Source: Porphyromonadaceae bacterium UBA7048
GTDB lineage: Bacteria > Bacteroidota > Bacteroidia > Bacteroidales > Muribaculaceae
Direction of reading: 5' to 3'
Assembly (NCBI GenBank): GCA_002493945.1
Contig: DLAL01000057.1
Coordinates: 1 to 64,000 of the forward strand
DNA length: 64,000 bases
Shown here in pieces: positions 15,308 through 24,047 of this stretch (within the stretch, counting starts at the first letter, position 1; each line of letters starts with the position of its first letter). The notes beneath the pieces are model-generated. The model did not search any database. It was not told where the DNA came from and saw only the letters and a list, made by a program, of their open reading frames with translations. The position numbers and the translations under genes are program-made.

Positions 15308-18300
15308 ATGAATGAGGACGCACTAAGCCGAATGTATCTGAAGGAGACATCCTTCCAGTCACTTATGCAGCATCGCATATTTAATGTGCTGCTGATAGCC
15401 TCGCCGTACGATGCTTTCATGATGGAAGAGGACGGACGTGTCGAGGAGCAGCTGTACAATGAGTACGTGGCTCTCAACCTGAGTTCGCCTCCGCGCGTCA
15501 TCCGTGTGTCGAACATGGCCGAGGCGCTGGACATGATGCGGCAGAAGGCTTTCGACCTCGTCATAGCCATGCCCGGCGGCGACCTGACCGACACGTTCGA
15601 CGGTGCGGCGCTTCTCAAGGCCGAGTTTCCGTCGGTGCCGCTGGTGGTGCTAACCCCGTTCAGCAAGGAAGTGTCGCGGCGTCTGGCCATGGAGGACCTC
15701 TCCAACGTGGACTATGTATTCAGCTGGCTCGGCAATCTCGACCTGCTGCTGGCCATCATCAAGCTCCTTGAGGACAAGCTCAATGCCGACGACGTCAGCG
15801 ACGTAGGCGTGCAGTGCATCCTTGTCGTCGAGGACTCCGTCCGCTTCTATTCGTCGGTCCTTCCGCACATCTATAAGTTCCTCCTCAAGCAGTCGCGCCT
15901 CTTCTCCACCGAGGCCCTCAACCAGCACGAGCAGATGCTGCGTATGCGCGGACGCCCCAAGGTGATGCTCGCCCGTACGTATGAGGAAGCCGTGGAACTG
16001 TACGAGAAGTTCGGCCGCAAGATGCTCGGCGTCATCAGCGACGTATCGTTCGCCCGCGAGGGCGTCAAGGACCAGAAGGCCGGTCTGAGGCTCTGCGCCT
16101 ATTTCCGCGAGCGCGACCCGTATCTGCCCATCATCGTCGAGTCATCCGAGATTGCCAACGCCGAGGCCGTCAGGCCCTTCGGCGGCATATTCATCGACAA
16201 GAACTCCAAGAAGCTGTCGGTCGATCTGGGCGACGCCATCATGGATAACTTCGGATTCGGAGATTTTATCATACGCGACCCGTCGACCCTCGAGCCTATC
16301 ATGCGTATCCGCGACCTGAAGGATATGCAGAAGCAGATATTCGACATCCCGGCCGAGTCGCTGTACTACCATGCGTCGCGCAACGACATCTCGCGCTGGC
16401 TCTACTCGCGCGCCCTCTTCCCGATAGCCGATGTGGTGAAGCGCCACCGCTTCACGCGCATCGAGGACGCGCCGGCCGTCAAGCAGCTCTTCTTCGACCT
16501 CATCGTCAAGTACCGCAAGATGAAGAACCGCGGCGTGGTGGCCGTCTTCAAGAAGGACCGCTTCGACCATTACTCCAATTTCGCCCGTATAGGGCAGGGG
16601 AGTCTCGGCGGAAAGGGCCGCGGCCTGGCATTCGTGGACAGCATCATCAAGAAGAATCCCATCTGCGACAATTTCGACGGACTCTCCATATCCATCCCCC
16701 GCTCGGTGGTGCTCTGCACGGACATCTTCGACGAGTTCATGGCCGAGAACGGCCTCTATCCCCTCGCTCTGAGCGATGCCTCCGACGCCGATATCCTCGA
16801 AGCCTTCCTCCGCGCCAAGCTCCCGGTGAGGGTCAAGGAGGACCTGATGGCGCTCTTCGAGGTGGTCGACCGTCCGCTGGCGGTGCGCAGTTCGAGCCTT
16901 CTCGAGGATTCGCACTACCAGCCGTTCGCCGGCATCTACGCCACCTACATGGTGCCGTACAGCACCGATGCGCACGAGCGCCTGCACTGGCTCACCGATG
17001 CCATCAAGGGCGTCTACGCATCTGTGTTCTATGCTGCCAGCAAGAGCTACATGACCGCCACGAGCAACCTGATTGACCAGGAGAAGATGGCCGTCATCAT
17101 ACAGGAAGTCGTGGGCGAGGACCATTCGGGATACTACTTCCCGTCGTTCTCCGGAGTGGGCCGCTCCCTCAACTACTATCCGCTGGGCGACGAGCAGCCC
17201 GAGGACGGCGTCGTCGAGATGGCCGTCGGTCTGGGTAAGTACATCGTCGACGGCGGCCGCGGTCTGCGCTTCTCGCCGCTCCATCCCGAGCATACTCTGC
17301 AGACGTCGACTCTCGATCTGGCTCTGCGCGACACGCAGACGCGCCTCTTCGCCCTGCCCCCTGATATGGCCGAAAATTACTGCGTACAGCTTGACGAGGG
17401 CTCGAACCTGGTCAAGAAGAGCGTGCAGGATTTCGCCAATACCGGTGCGCTGAAGTACCTTGTGTCGACCTACGATCCAACCGACGGCATCCTCAAGGAC
17501 TATGAGGACGGCCGCTGGCGCCGCGTTGTCACCTTCTCGAACATCCTTCGTGACAAGGCTCTTCCGCTTGCTGAGGCGCTCGACTTCATGCTGCGTCAGG
17601 GGCAGTCGGCTATGCAGCGGCCGGTGGAGATTGAATTCGCCGGCAATATCTGCGCCGTCCCCACTGCCGAGGGTATCAAGGGACACCTCTACTGGCTCCA
17701 GATACGCCCCATCATCGACAAGAAGAACCTCATTAATGACGAGGTGCTCGAGCGTCCGGACTCCGAGCTTATCATCCGCACCAATACTGCGCTGGGCAAC
17801 GGCATGATAGAGGGCGTGCGTGCCATCGTCTACGTCCGTCCGGAGAAGTTCAGTTCGCTGAACAACAACAATACCGTCCCGGTCATACAGAAGCTCAACG
17901 CCGCATTCACCAAGGCCGGAGAGGGCTACATCCTCGTCGGTCCGGGCCGATGGGGCTCCTCTGACTCGGCACTGGGCATCCCCGTGCGCTGGGCCGACAT
18001 CTCGGCGGCGCGTGTCATCGTCGAGGCCGCCGTGGGCAATTACCGCATCGAGCCGAGCCAGGGCACGCACTTCTTCCAGAATCTCACTTCCTTCGGCGTG
18101 GGCTACTTCACAGTCGACCCTGCCGGAAATTCGGGATGGTATGACACCTCCTATCTCGACTCCCTCCCCTCAGTCTACGAGGACGAATACGTGCGCGTTG
18201 TGCACTTCGACCGTCCGCTCTCGGTGGCAATCAATGGCCGCTCGGGACTCGGCATCGTGGTGAAACCCGAGTACGACCGACCTGAACCAAACCTTAATTT

Positions 18301-18322
18301 CAACTCTGATACCGTACAATGA
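15308..18322 (+). CDS. tandem receiver-like domains fused to a PPDK_N (PEP/pyruvate-binding) domain
   Basis: Very large protein (1004 residues). Residues ~24-165 form a receiver-like fold without the acidic pocket (FNVLLIASPYDAF). Residues ~170-330 form a second receiver that keeps the key residues: Glu175/Asp176, Asp245 (GVISD), Ser279/280 and Lys298. Residues ~425-800 are a PPDK_N ATP-grasp-like domain with GQGSLGGKGRG at 429-439, RSSSLLEDS at 527-535 and FAGIYAT at 540-546. The phosphohistidine swivel domain and PEP-binding barrel of PEP synthase are not evident; the C-terminal ~200 residues (LVGPGRWGSSD) are of unclear function. It is often labelled PEP synthase, but that reaction is not supported. 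It overlaps the next gene in an ATGA. Confidence 0.85.
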   Translation: MNEDALSRMYLKETSFQSLMQHRIFNVLLIASPYDAFMMEEDGRVEEQLYNEYVALNLSSPPRVIRVSNMAEALDMMRQKAFDLVIAMPGGDLTDTFDGAALLKAEFPSVPLVVLTPFSKEVSRRLAMEDLSNVDYVFSWLGNLDLLLAIIKLLEDKLNADDVSDVGVQCILVVEDSVRFYSSVLPHIYKFLLKQSRLFSTEALNQHEQMLRMRGRPKVMLARTYEEAVELYEKFGRKMLGVISDVSFAREGVKDQKAGLRLCAYFRERDPYLPIIVESSEIANAEAVRPFGGIFIDKNSKKLSVDLGDAIMDNFGFGDFIIRDPSTLEPIMRIRDLKDMQKQIFDIPAESLYYHASRNDISRWLYSRALFPIADVVKRHRFTRIEDAPAVKQLFFDLIVKYRKMKNRGVVAVFKKDRFDHYSNFARIGQGSLGGKGRGLAFVDSIIKKNPICDNFDGLSISIPRSVVLCTDIFDEFMAENGLYPLALSDASDADILEAFLRAKLPVRVKEDLMALFEVVDRPLAVRSSSLLEDSHYQPFAGIYATYMVPYSTDAHERLHWLTDAIKGVYASVFYAASKSYMTATSNLIDQEKMAVIIQEVVGEDHSGYYFPSFSGVGRSLNYYPLGDEQPEDGVVEMAVGLGKYIVDGGRGLRFSPLHPEHTLQTSTLDLALRDTQTRLFALPPDMAENYCVQLDEGSNLVKKSVQDFANTGALKYLVSTYDPTDGILKDYEDGRWRRVVTFSNILRDKALPLAEALDFMLRQGQSAMQRPVEIEFAGNICAVPTAEGIKGHLYWLQIRPIIDKKNLINDEVLERPDSELIIRTNTALGNGMIEGVRAIVYVRPEKFSSLNNNNTVPVIQKLNAAFTKAGEGYILVGPGRWGSSDSALGIPVRWADISAARVIVEAAVGNYRIEPSQGTHFFQNLTSFGVGYFTVDPAGNSGWYDTSYLDSLPSVYEDEYVRVVHFDRPLSVAINGRSGLGIVVKPEYDRPEPNLNFNSDTVQ

Positions 18323-19701
18323 GCTTTATATCATCCATAAAACGTGCCTTCGGATTCGGCTCTGACGAAGACGACGAACTGTATGCCGACACTGTCGTAA
18401 GCGAGACTTCCGACACCGGCACGCAGGCACAATCCGACGCTTCAGACGCCTCTGCACAGCCGGCAGCCGAGGCCGGACAGCCGCAGGCGCCGGCCATCGA
18501 CCCCGAGGTGAAGGCTAAGATATTCCACGGCGTGGTCGCCGTTTTCAATGAAGCGCTCCCTGACTTTCTCAACCGAAGTGTCGACCCCGAGGCCCAGAGC
18601 CGCCGGCTGTCCGAGATGCTTGATGATGGCCTGAACGCCTATCTCGATTCGTTGGTCAAGTCGGCCTGCGACTATGCCGAGAGCAAGGTGCGGGCCGCAT
18701 CGGACAACGCCCGTCAGGAGAGTTCGCGTCTCCGCTCCGAGCTTCAGCAGCTCGAGCACCAGCGCAGCAGCATCCGTGAGCAGCAGCTCAGTGCCGAGCG
18801 CCGGCGCCGTGCTCTTGACGACAGGGTCAAGGATCTCGAAGGACAGCTTGCCGACGTGGAGTCGCAGCGCGAGCAGTACGAACTCGAGAACCGCAGCCTC
18901 CTCAACAAACTCAAGGTGGCCGATTTCCAGCCCGGAGTGGTGGAGGAGATGAGCGCGCAGATTGAGCAGCTCAAGGCCCAGCTTGCCGAGGCTACCAATG
19001 GAACTCCGGATGCAGGACAGACTGCTCAGGCTCCTGACACGCCTGACACGGCTGAAGCGCTGGCTGCCGCCGAAGCCGAGCGCGACCGTCTGACAGCCGA
19101 GTGCGACAGGCTTGTCGCCGAGTGTGACCGTCTTACAGCCGAGACAGACACCCAGCGCGATGCCGCCGGACGTGCCGCCGCCGAGGCCGAGGAAGCCCGT
19201 AAGGCGCTTGCCGACATACGCACGCAGCTCGATGTCAACGTGGCCATGTACAACGATATGCAGACGAGTTTCGCCACTGAGCGCGAGGCCCGGCAGAAGG
19301 CCGAGGCTTCCCTGGTCGAGGCCCGGCAGCTCCTTGACAACGTCTACGAGCTGCAGTCCCAGATGACCAAGGTCGAAGAGATGCTCCGCAAGCGCGACGA
19401 ACGCATAGCGCGACTGAAGGAGACCAACAAGAAACTGCGCGACGAACTCGCTTCCGAGAAAGCCCGCGCCGGGTCGGCTGACAACGGGCTGTTTTCCCTC
19501 CCGGCCGAGCCGGCTCCTGCGGCACCGGCAATTGACGTGACAGCCATTGAGGAGGACTTCGAGTGTCCCGAGTGGTTCGTCTCCGAACCCGCACCGGGCG
19601 AAGTGAGTCCACTCCTGACATCTGACGTTGACTTCGGCTATCAGGAACCTCCGCGCAAACCGCGCAAGCCCGACAACGACGCTCAACTTTCGCTCTTTTG
19701 A
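18319..19701 (+). CDS. coiled-coil protein ending in a sliding-clamp-like motif
   Basis: Unassigned protein of 460 residues. A short amphipathic start (MSFISSIKRAFGFGSDEDDE) is followed by an acidic/Ala linker to ~60. Next comes a compact helical domain (~61-130, DPEVKAKIFHGVVAVFNEALPDFL), then long coiled coils at ~131-225 and ~245-395 split by a Thr/Pro/Ala linker. The tail is Pro-rich, basic, and ends DNDAQLSLF. The last five residues QLSLF equal the consensus bacterial beta-clamp-binding pentapeptide. The ATG sits in an ATGA overlap with the REC/PPDK_N gene, so the two are made together. Cytoplasmic; no signal peptide. Function unknown. Confidence 0.75.
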   Translation: MSFISSIKRAFGFGSDEDDELYADTVVSETSDTGTQAQSDASDASAQPAAEAGQPQAPAIDPEVKAKIFHGVVAVFNEALPDFLNRSVDPEAQSRRLSEMLDDGLNAYLDSLVKSACDYAESKVRAASDNARQESSRLRSELQQLEHQRSSIREQQLSAERRRRALDDRVKDLEGQLADVESQREQYELENRSLLNKLKVADFQPGVVEEMSAQIEQLKAQLAEATNGTPDAGQTAQAPDTPDTAEALAAAEAERDRLTAECDRLVAECDRLTAETDTQRDAAGRAAAEAEEARKALADIRTQLDVNVAMYNDMQTSFATEREARQKAEASLVEARQLLDNVYELQSQMTKVEEMLRKRDERIARLKETNKKLRDELASEKARAGSADNGLFSLPAEPAPAAPAIDVTAIEEDFECPEWFVSEPAPGEVSPLLTSDVDFGYQEPPRKPRKPDNDAQLSLF

Positions 19702-19714
19702 TTTGTTAGTTTTT

Positions 19715-19739
19715 TGACAGCTCTCCATATCGGCTGTCA
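19715..19739 (+). terminator. possible terminator hairpin after the coiled-coil gene
   Basis: 7-bp inverted repeat (19715-19721 with 19733-19739), 11-base loop, preceded by a T run and followed by an AT-rich stretch. Modest strength. Confidence 0.4.
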
Positions 19740-19771
19740 TACTTTAAAGTTAATATCGAAAGTACACTGAA

Positions 19772-21088
19772 ATGCGATATATATCTACCAACTCCTCTTG
19801 TCCCCCGGCGACGCTTGCCGATGCCGTCAACCGTTGCGTGGCTCCGGACGGCGGACTATACGTCCCGGAGCAGATACCTGTCATTCCCCGTGCACTCTTC
19901 AACAACATAAGTGAGATGAGCCTGCGCGAGATAGCCTTCGTGGTGGCCTCTTCCTTCTTCGGGAATGACGTCCCGGCTCCGGTACTCAAGAAAATCACAG
20001 ACGAGGCCTTCGCCTTCGACGCTCCGCTGCGCAGGCTTCACGACGATATCTACGTCCTCGAACTTTTCCACGGTCCTACACTGACATTCAAGGACTACGG
20101 CGCGCGATTCATGGCACGCCTGATGAAGCACCTCGACGGCGCCGACCGCGCACGCGGACGCAATGTCCTCGTAGCCACTATGGGCAATACGGGCGCCGCC
20201 GCTGCCAATGGTCTCTTCAATCTCGACGGCATCAGCGTGTGCGTGCTCTATCCCAAGGGCGCACTCAACCGCTCGCAGACGTCGCAGTTCACCGCCCTGG
20301 GCGAGAACATCCATCCACTCGAGGTGGTCGGCACAGTAGAGGACTGCAAGCTGCTCGTGCAGAGAGCCCTCGCCGACCCGTCGATGTCCGATTTCAGGCT
20401 CACTGGCGCCAACTCCATCAATCTGGCACGCCTGCTGCCGCAGATCACGTTCACCATGTATGCCTACTCGCGGCTTGCGGCGATGGAGGTGCACGGTGCC
20501 GGACAGGCCGAGTATTCGATGCCCTGCGGCAACCTCAGCAACCTCGTGGCAGCGGCTATGGCCGCCAGGATGGGCACGCCCGTAGGACGTCTCATCGCGG
20601 CCGTGAACTCGAACAATCAGGTGGTCTCCGTATTCGGCGGTGCATCTGCGCCAGCCGGCAGCAAGCCTGTGCGCACTCTGGCTCCGTCCATCGACATGTT
20701 GCATCCGTCAGGGTGGCCAAGACTCAGCCACATATACGGCGGCGACATCAGAGCCATGAAGGCCGACATACTTGCCGCTGACCCCGTCAGTGACGAACGC
20801 ATAGCCGAGGTCATCAACAGCCTCCGCTCCGAGCACGGCTACACGATAGATCCACACGGAGCCGTGGCGTATGCCGCTGCTGTGGCACAAGGCACTCCGG
20901 GAGTTCCGAAGGTCGTTTTCGCCACCGGACATCCGGCCAAACAGCTCGACATCATGACGCGAATCACGGGCAGCTCCATCGAACTCCCCGTCCAGCTCAC
21001 GCGGTTCATGAGTGTGCGCCGTCACTCCACCATCATCCCTCCCACAGTGCCTGCCCTGCGCAAGCATCTGCTCTCCATCAATTCATGA
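19772..21088 (+). CDS. thrC: threonine synthase
   Basis: PLP enzyme of 438 residues that converts O-phosphohomoserine to threonine. The N-terminal block LADAVNRCVAPDGGLYVPEQIP (~15-36) is typical. The PLP Lys is Lys107 in LTFKDYGARFM. ATMGNTGAAAANGL (~134-147) and the Gly-rich MPCGNLSNLVAAA segment (~250-262) make the cofactor phosphate cup; the latter differs from the more usual SGNFGN form. C-terminal FATGHPAKQ fits. It follows the coiled-coil gene after 70 bp including a weak hairpin, so it probably has its own start. Aspartokinase and homoserine kinase genes are not in the window. Confidence 0.93.
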   Translation: MRYISTNSSCPPATLADAVNRCVAPDGGLYVPEQIPVIPRALFNNISEMSLREIAFVVASSFFGNDVPAPVLKKITDEAFAFDAPLRRLHDDIYVLELFHGPTLTFKDYGARFMARLMKHLDGADRARGRNVLVATMGNTGAAAANGLFNLDGISVCVLYPKGALNRSQTSQFTALGENIHPLEVVGTVEDCKLLVQRALADPSMSDFRLTGANSINLARLLPQITFTMYAYSRLAAMEVHGAGQAEYSMPCGNLSNLVAAAMAARMGTPVGRLIAAVNSNNQVVSVFGGASAPAGSKPVRTLAPSIDMLHPSGWPRLSHIYGGDIRAMKADILAADPVSDERIAEVINSLRSEHGYTIDPHGAVAYAAAVAQGTPGVPKVVFATGHPAKQLDIMTRITGSSIELPVQLTRFMSVRRHSTIIPPTVPALRKHLLSINS

Positions 21089-21116
21089 CCATCCTTCCTT
21101 AATAAACTCTATAATT

Positions 21117-21479
21117 ATGGCAAACAAACGTCAACTCAAGAAATTCATCCGCAACACCTGCGGTGCTCTTGCTGCCGAAATCGTCCTGGCACGTGCGGCA
21201 TTCCCCACCATCGACCGCAAGGAAGTGCACGACATCGTACGCGACATCGCACGCCTCCAGTGCACCACTCTGGCCAAGACGGGCATCTCCTTCGACAAGA
21301 CTCCGCGCGACTTCGAGACTCCGGCCGAGTATCACCGCGAGCGCCGCGCATATTTCACAAAGGCTTTCGACCGTCTGATTGAGAATTTTGACGACGGCGT
21401 CACTGCCATCATCAAATCCATGAACGCCGCGCTCCCTGAAGACGTGCGCATGCAGATCAAGCAGAATCTGGCCGAATGA
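21117..21479 (+). CDS. small conserved hypothetical protein
   Basis: Soluble, mostly helical protein of 120 residues; starts MANKRQLKKFIRNTCGALAAE and contains a DRKEVHDIVRDIARLQCTTL segment and an EYHRERRAYFTKAFDRL helix. No signal peptide, membrane segment or enzyme motif. The ATG at 21117 lies 28 bp after thrC; an in-frame extension to 21012 lies inside thrC and is rejected. It overlaps the next gene in ATGA, so a shared function with the acyltransferase is possible. I do not recognise it. Confidence 0.7.
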   Translation: MANKRQLKKFIRNTCGALAAEIVLARAAFPTIDRKEVHDIVRDIARLQCTTLAKTGISFDKTPRDFETPAEYHRERRAYFTKAFDRLIENFDDGVTAIIKSMNAALPEDVRMQIKQNLAE

Positions 21480-22021
21480 ACATATCAGCTCACATACTCC
21501 GCCTTTTCGGCTGGAAGGTGTCGGTGACGATTCCCGACTTCCCGAAGGCGCTCATATGTGTGGCTCCGCATACCAGCAACTGGGACTTCATCCTCGGAGA
21601 GCTTGCCTACACGTCTGTCGGACGTAAGGCAGGCTTCCTGATGAAGGATACGTGGTTCTTCTGGCCTTTGGGATGTTTCTTCAGGGCCATCGGCGGCATT
21701 GCCGTGCCCAGGCGCAGACCCGGCACGGGAAGTCTCACCGATTTCATATCGGCCAAGTTCAACTCGACAGACCGTCTTGTTCTGGCCATTACTCCCGAAG
21801 GTACCCGAAGCCGCACCACGCGCTGGCACACAGGCTTTCTTCAGATTGCATACAACACGGGAGTCCCGGTGTGTCTCGGTGTGCTCGACTTCGGACAGAA
21901 GCGTATCTTTATAGAGAAGGTGTTTACCCCCACGGGCGATGTCGAGGCCGACATGCGCGCCGTGAAAGATTTTTATGCCCCCTATCAGGGCAAGCATCCC
22001 GAAAATTTCACCACCGAATGA
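21476..22021 (+). CDS. PlsC-like 1-acylglycerol-3-phosphate acyltransferase family protein
   Basis: Acyltransferase of 181 residues with the two defining motifs: HTSNWD (H-x4-D, ~32-37) and PEGTRSR (~102-108). The FFRAIGGIAVPR block (~62-73) also fits. The family acylates lysophosphatidic acid or related lipids at the membrane. It is shorter than canonical PlsC and starts right at the domain (MNISAHILRLFGWK), as in the small Bacteroidota members. It overlaps its upstream neighbour (ATGA) and its downstream neighbour (ATGA), forming a tight three-gene unit. Exact acceptor lipid unknown. Confidence 0.88.
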   Translation: MNISAHILRLFGWKVSVTIPDFPKALICVAPHTSNWDFILGELAYTSVGRKAGFLMKDTWFFWPLGCFFRAIGGIAVPRRRPGTGSLTDFISAKFNSTDRLVLAITPEGTRSRTTRWHTGFLQIAYNTGVPVCLGVLDFGQKRIFIEKVFTPTGDVEADMRAVKDFYAPYQGKHPENFTTE

Positions 22022-22824
22022 ACCGACTGACCGACACTCTCACCGTCGCGGCCCTTCCTCTTGACATCGTGTGGGCCGACAAGGCCGCCAATCTTTCGGC
22101 CGTCGAGGCGGCCATGGAGCGTTTGCCCTACGGCACCGACGTGCTCGTGCTCCCCGAGCTGTTCACCACCGCCTACACCGATGACCCCGACCTGATGCGC
22201 GAGCTGGCTGAACGCAATACCGGCGACACCATCGAGCGCATACGCACGCTGGCGGCACGCCACGGTGTGGCCATCGCAGGAAGTTTCGCCGCATGGACAC
22301 CTCCGCACATCTACAACCGCGCGTTCTTCATCGAGCCTTCTGGCGAAGAGACCTTCTACGACAAGCGTCATCTCTTCTCGCTCAGCAGCGAGGCCGGGAT
22401 ATTCACCCGGGGCACATCGCCCATCCCCGTCGTGCGCTTCCGCGGCTGGAACATAGCCATGATTGTGTGCTACGACCTCCGTTTCCCCGTGTGGTCGAGG
22501 TGCCGTCATCACGGCTACGACATGCTGCTGGTGCCGTCCAACTGGCCGCAGGCACGGCAGTATGCTTTCGAGCATCTCCTGATAGCCCGTGCCATCGAGA
22601 ACCAGTGTGCCGTGGTCGGAGCCGACCGCGGCGGAACCGACCAGTACGGCTGCTATGACGCTCTGACTCAGATATATGACTGCTACGGAAAACCCGTAGG
22701 CAGCGAGTGCGACGGGTTCATCGTAGCCACTCTCAGCCGGCAGGCTCAGGATGAGTACCGCAGGCGCTTTCCGGCCGGGAACGACGCCGACGACTTCGCC
22801 ATCCTCGAAAGCAATCACTTCTGA
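22018..22824 (+). CDS. carbon-nitrogen hydrolase (omega-amidase-like nitrilase)
   Basis: Nitrilase-superfamily amidase of 268 residues. The catalytic triad is visible: Glu in LPELF (~46), Lys in DKRHLFS (~117) and Cys in VCYDLRFP (~152). VCYDLRFPVWSR and the LVPSNWPQARQ block are typical of the YafV/Nit2 group, which hydrolyses alpha-ketoglutaramate and similar omega-amides. The ATG overlaps the acyltransferase stop in an ATGA. Substrate assignment is by subfamily likeness only. Confidence 0.88.
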   Translation: MNRLTDTLTVAALPLDIVWADKAANLSAVEAAMERLPYGTDVLVLPELFTTAYTDDPDLMRELAERNTGDTIERIRTLAARHGVAIAGSFAAWTPPHIYNRAFFIEPSGEETFYDKRHLFSLSSEAGIFTRGTSPIPVVRFRGWNIAMIVCYDLRFPVWSRCRHHGYDMLLVPSNWPQARQYAFEHLLIARAIENQCAVVGADRGGTDQYGCYDALTQIYDCYGKPVGSECDGFIVATLSRQAQDEYRRRFPAGNDADDFAILESNHF

Positions 22825-22861
22825 TAATTACTGTTCTGTTCCGGCGGTATGCCGGACAAGG

Positions 22862-22883
22862 TTTGCACATATTTTGCACATAT
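22862..22883 (+). repeat. two tandem 11-bp direct repeats before the MFS gene
   Basis: TTTGCACATAT occurs twice back to back (22862-22872 and 22873-22883), exactly one helical turn apart, ending 6 bp before the MFS ATG. A small hairpin (22840-22856) lies just upstream. May be an operator for the AraC regulator encoded downstream. Confidence 0.5.
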
Positions 22884-22889
22884 TATATA

Positions 22890-24047
22890 ATGAAAAGCAG
22901 TCTTATTGCTCTTGCCATAGGTACATTCGCACTTGGTGTGGCCGAGTTTGCCATGATGGGCATCCTCAGCGATGTCGCCCGTGATACGGGTGTCTCCATC
23001 GTTCAGGCCGGACACCTCATTTCGGCTTATGCCGCCGGAGTCGCTGTTGGCGCTCCCGGACTGATTCTGCTCCGACGTATGCCGCTGAAGCGGCTCATGC
23101 TTCTGCTGTCGATGTTCATCGTCGCCGGCAACTGCGCCGCCGCGCTTTCGCCGGGCTACTACACACTTCTCATATCGCGCTTTGTAGCCGGACTGCCGCA
23201 CGGCGCGTTCTTCGGCGCAGGCGCTATCGTCTGCACCCGGCTCGCCACGACGGGCGCGGCCTCGGCCGTGGCCGTGATGATAGGCGGCATGACTGTGGCC
23301 AACGTCATCGGTGTCCCCGTGGCCACCATGGTGGCCAATCTTGTATCGTGGCGTCTGACATTCGGCATAGCCGCATTCTTCGGCTTGCTGGCATTTCTTG
23401 GAATCCGCATCTATATGCCTTATCTCGCGCCCCTTCCCGATACGGGCATGAAGGGGCAGTTCCGCTTCCTCCGGCGCCCCGAGCCGTGGCTTATCTATGC
23501 AGGTGTGTTCTTCGGACAGGCGAGCGTCTATACGTATTTCAGCTATATCGAGCCTGTGATGACTACCGTCGCGCACTTCCCTCAGGCATCGATGACATGG
23601 ATTATGATGGTGGCCGGATGCGGTATGGTCGTCGGCAATATCATGGCCGGACGCCTCTCGGACCGTCACCCGGCGGCTCTTGTCACAGCCGTGGAGGCAC
23701 TGCTTGCCGTCGGAGTCATGGCAGCCATCTACTTCTGCTCATCCATGAAGGTGCCATTGGTGGTGCTTTCGTTCGTGGCCACGGCGCTGCTTTTCGGCAT
23801 CGGCGGTCCGCTGCAGTACCTCATAGTGAAGTATGCGCGCGGCGGCGAGATGCTCGGAGGCGCCGGCATACAGATTGCCTTCAACGTCTCGAATGCCTGC
23901 GCGGCCGCTCTTGGCGGCGCTGCCATCAACATGGGGTGGGGCACGGCGTCGCCCGCTCTTGTGGGTATTCCCTGCGCCGTGATTGGTTCTGCGGCACTGT
24001 TCATCCTTTATTCACGTACACGACACAACGATGCGCCTGCTCATTAA
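22890..24047 (+). CDS. MFS efflux transporter (AraJ-like)
   Basis: Inner-membrane transporter of 385 residues with 12 predicted helices. The start MKSSLIALAIGTFALGVAEFAMMGILSDVA is typical of the AraJ/YdhP drug-efflux group, and the loop after helix 2 (LRRMPLKRL) holds the basic residues of the MFS A motif. The ATG at 22890 was chosen over an upstream TTG-type start because it begins directly at helix 1. The substrate is unknown. Its 3' end overlaps the AraC regulator gene by 17 bp, so the regulator probably controls this exporter. Confidence 0.88.
   Translation: MKSSLIALAIGTFALGVAEFAMMGILSDVARDTGVSIVQAGHLISAYAAGVAVGAPGLILLRRMPLKRLMLLLSMFIVAGNCAAALSPGYYTLLISRFVAGLPHGAFFGAGAIVCTRLATTGAASAVAVMIGGMTVANVIGVPVATMVANLVSWRLTFGIAAFFGLLAFLGIRIYMPYLAPLPDTGMKGQFRFLRRPEPWLIYAGVFFGQASVYTYFSYIEPVMTTVAHFPQASMTWIMMVAGCGMVVGNIMAGRLSDRHPAALVTAVEALLAVGVMAAIYFCSSMKVPLVVLSFVATALLFGIGGPLQYLIVKYARGGEMLGGAGIQIAFNVSNACAAALGGAAINMGWGTASPALVGIPCAVIGSAALFILYSRTRHNDAPAH

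Noticed and set aside
16142..18070. 642-residue open frame opposite the REC/PPDK_N gene
   Set aside because: Antisense shadow caused by GC-biased codons; the product is compositionally odd and shows no family features.
15308..18322. PEP synthase (ppsA) assignment
   Set aside because: Only the PPDK_N domain is present; phosphohistidine and PEP-binding domains are not seen.
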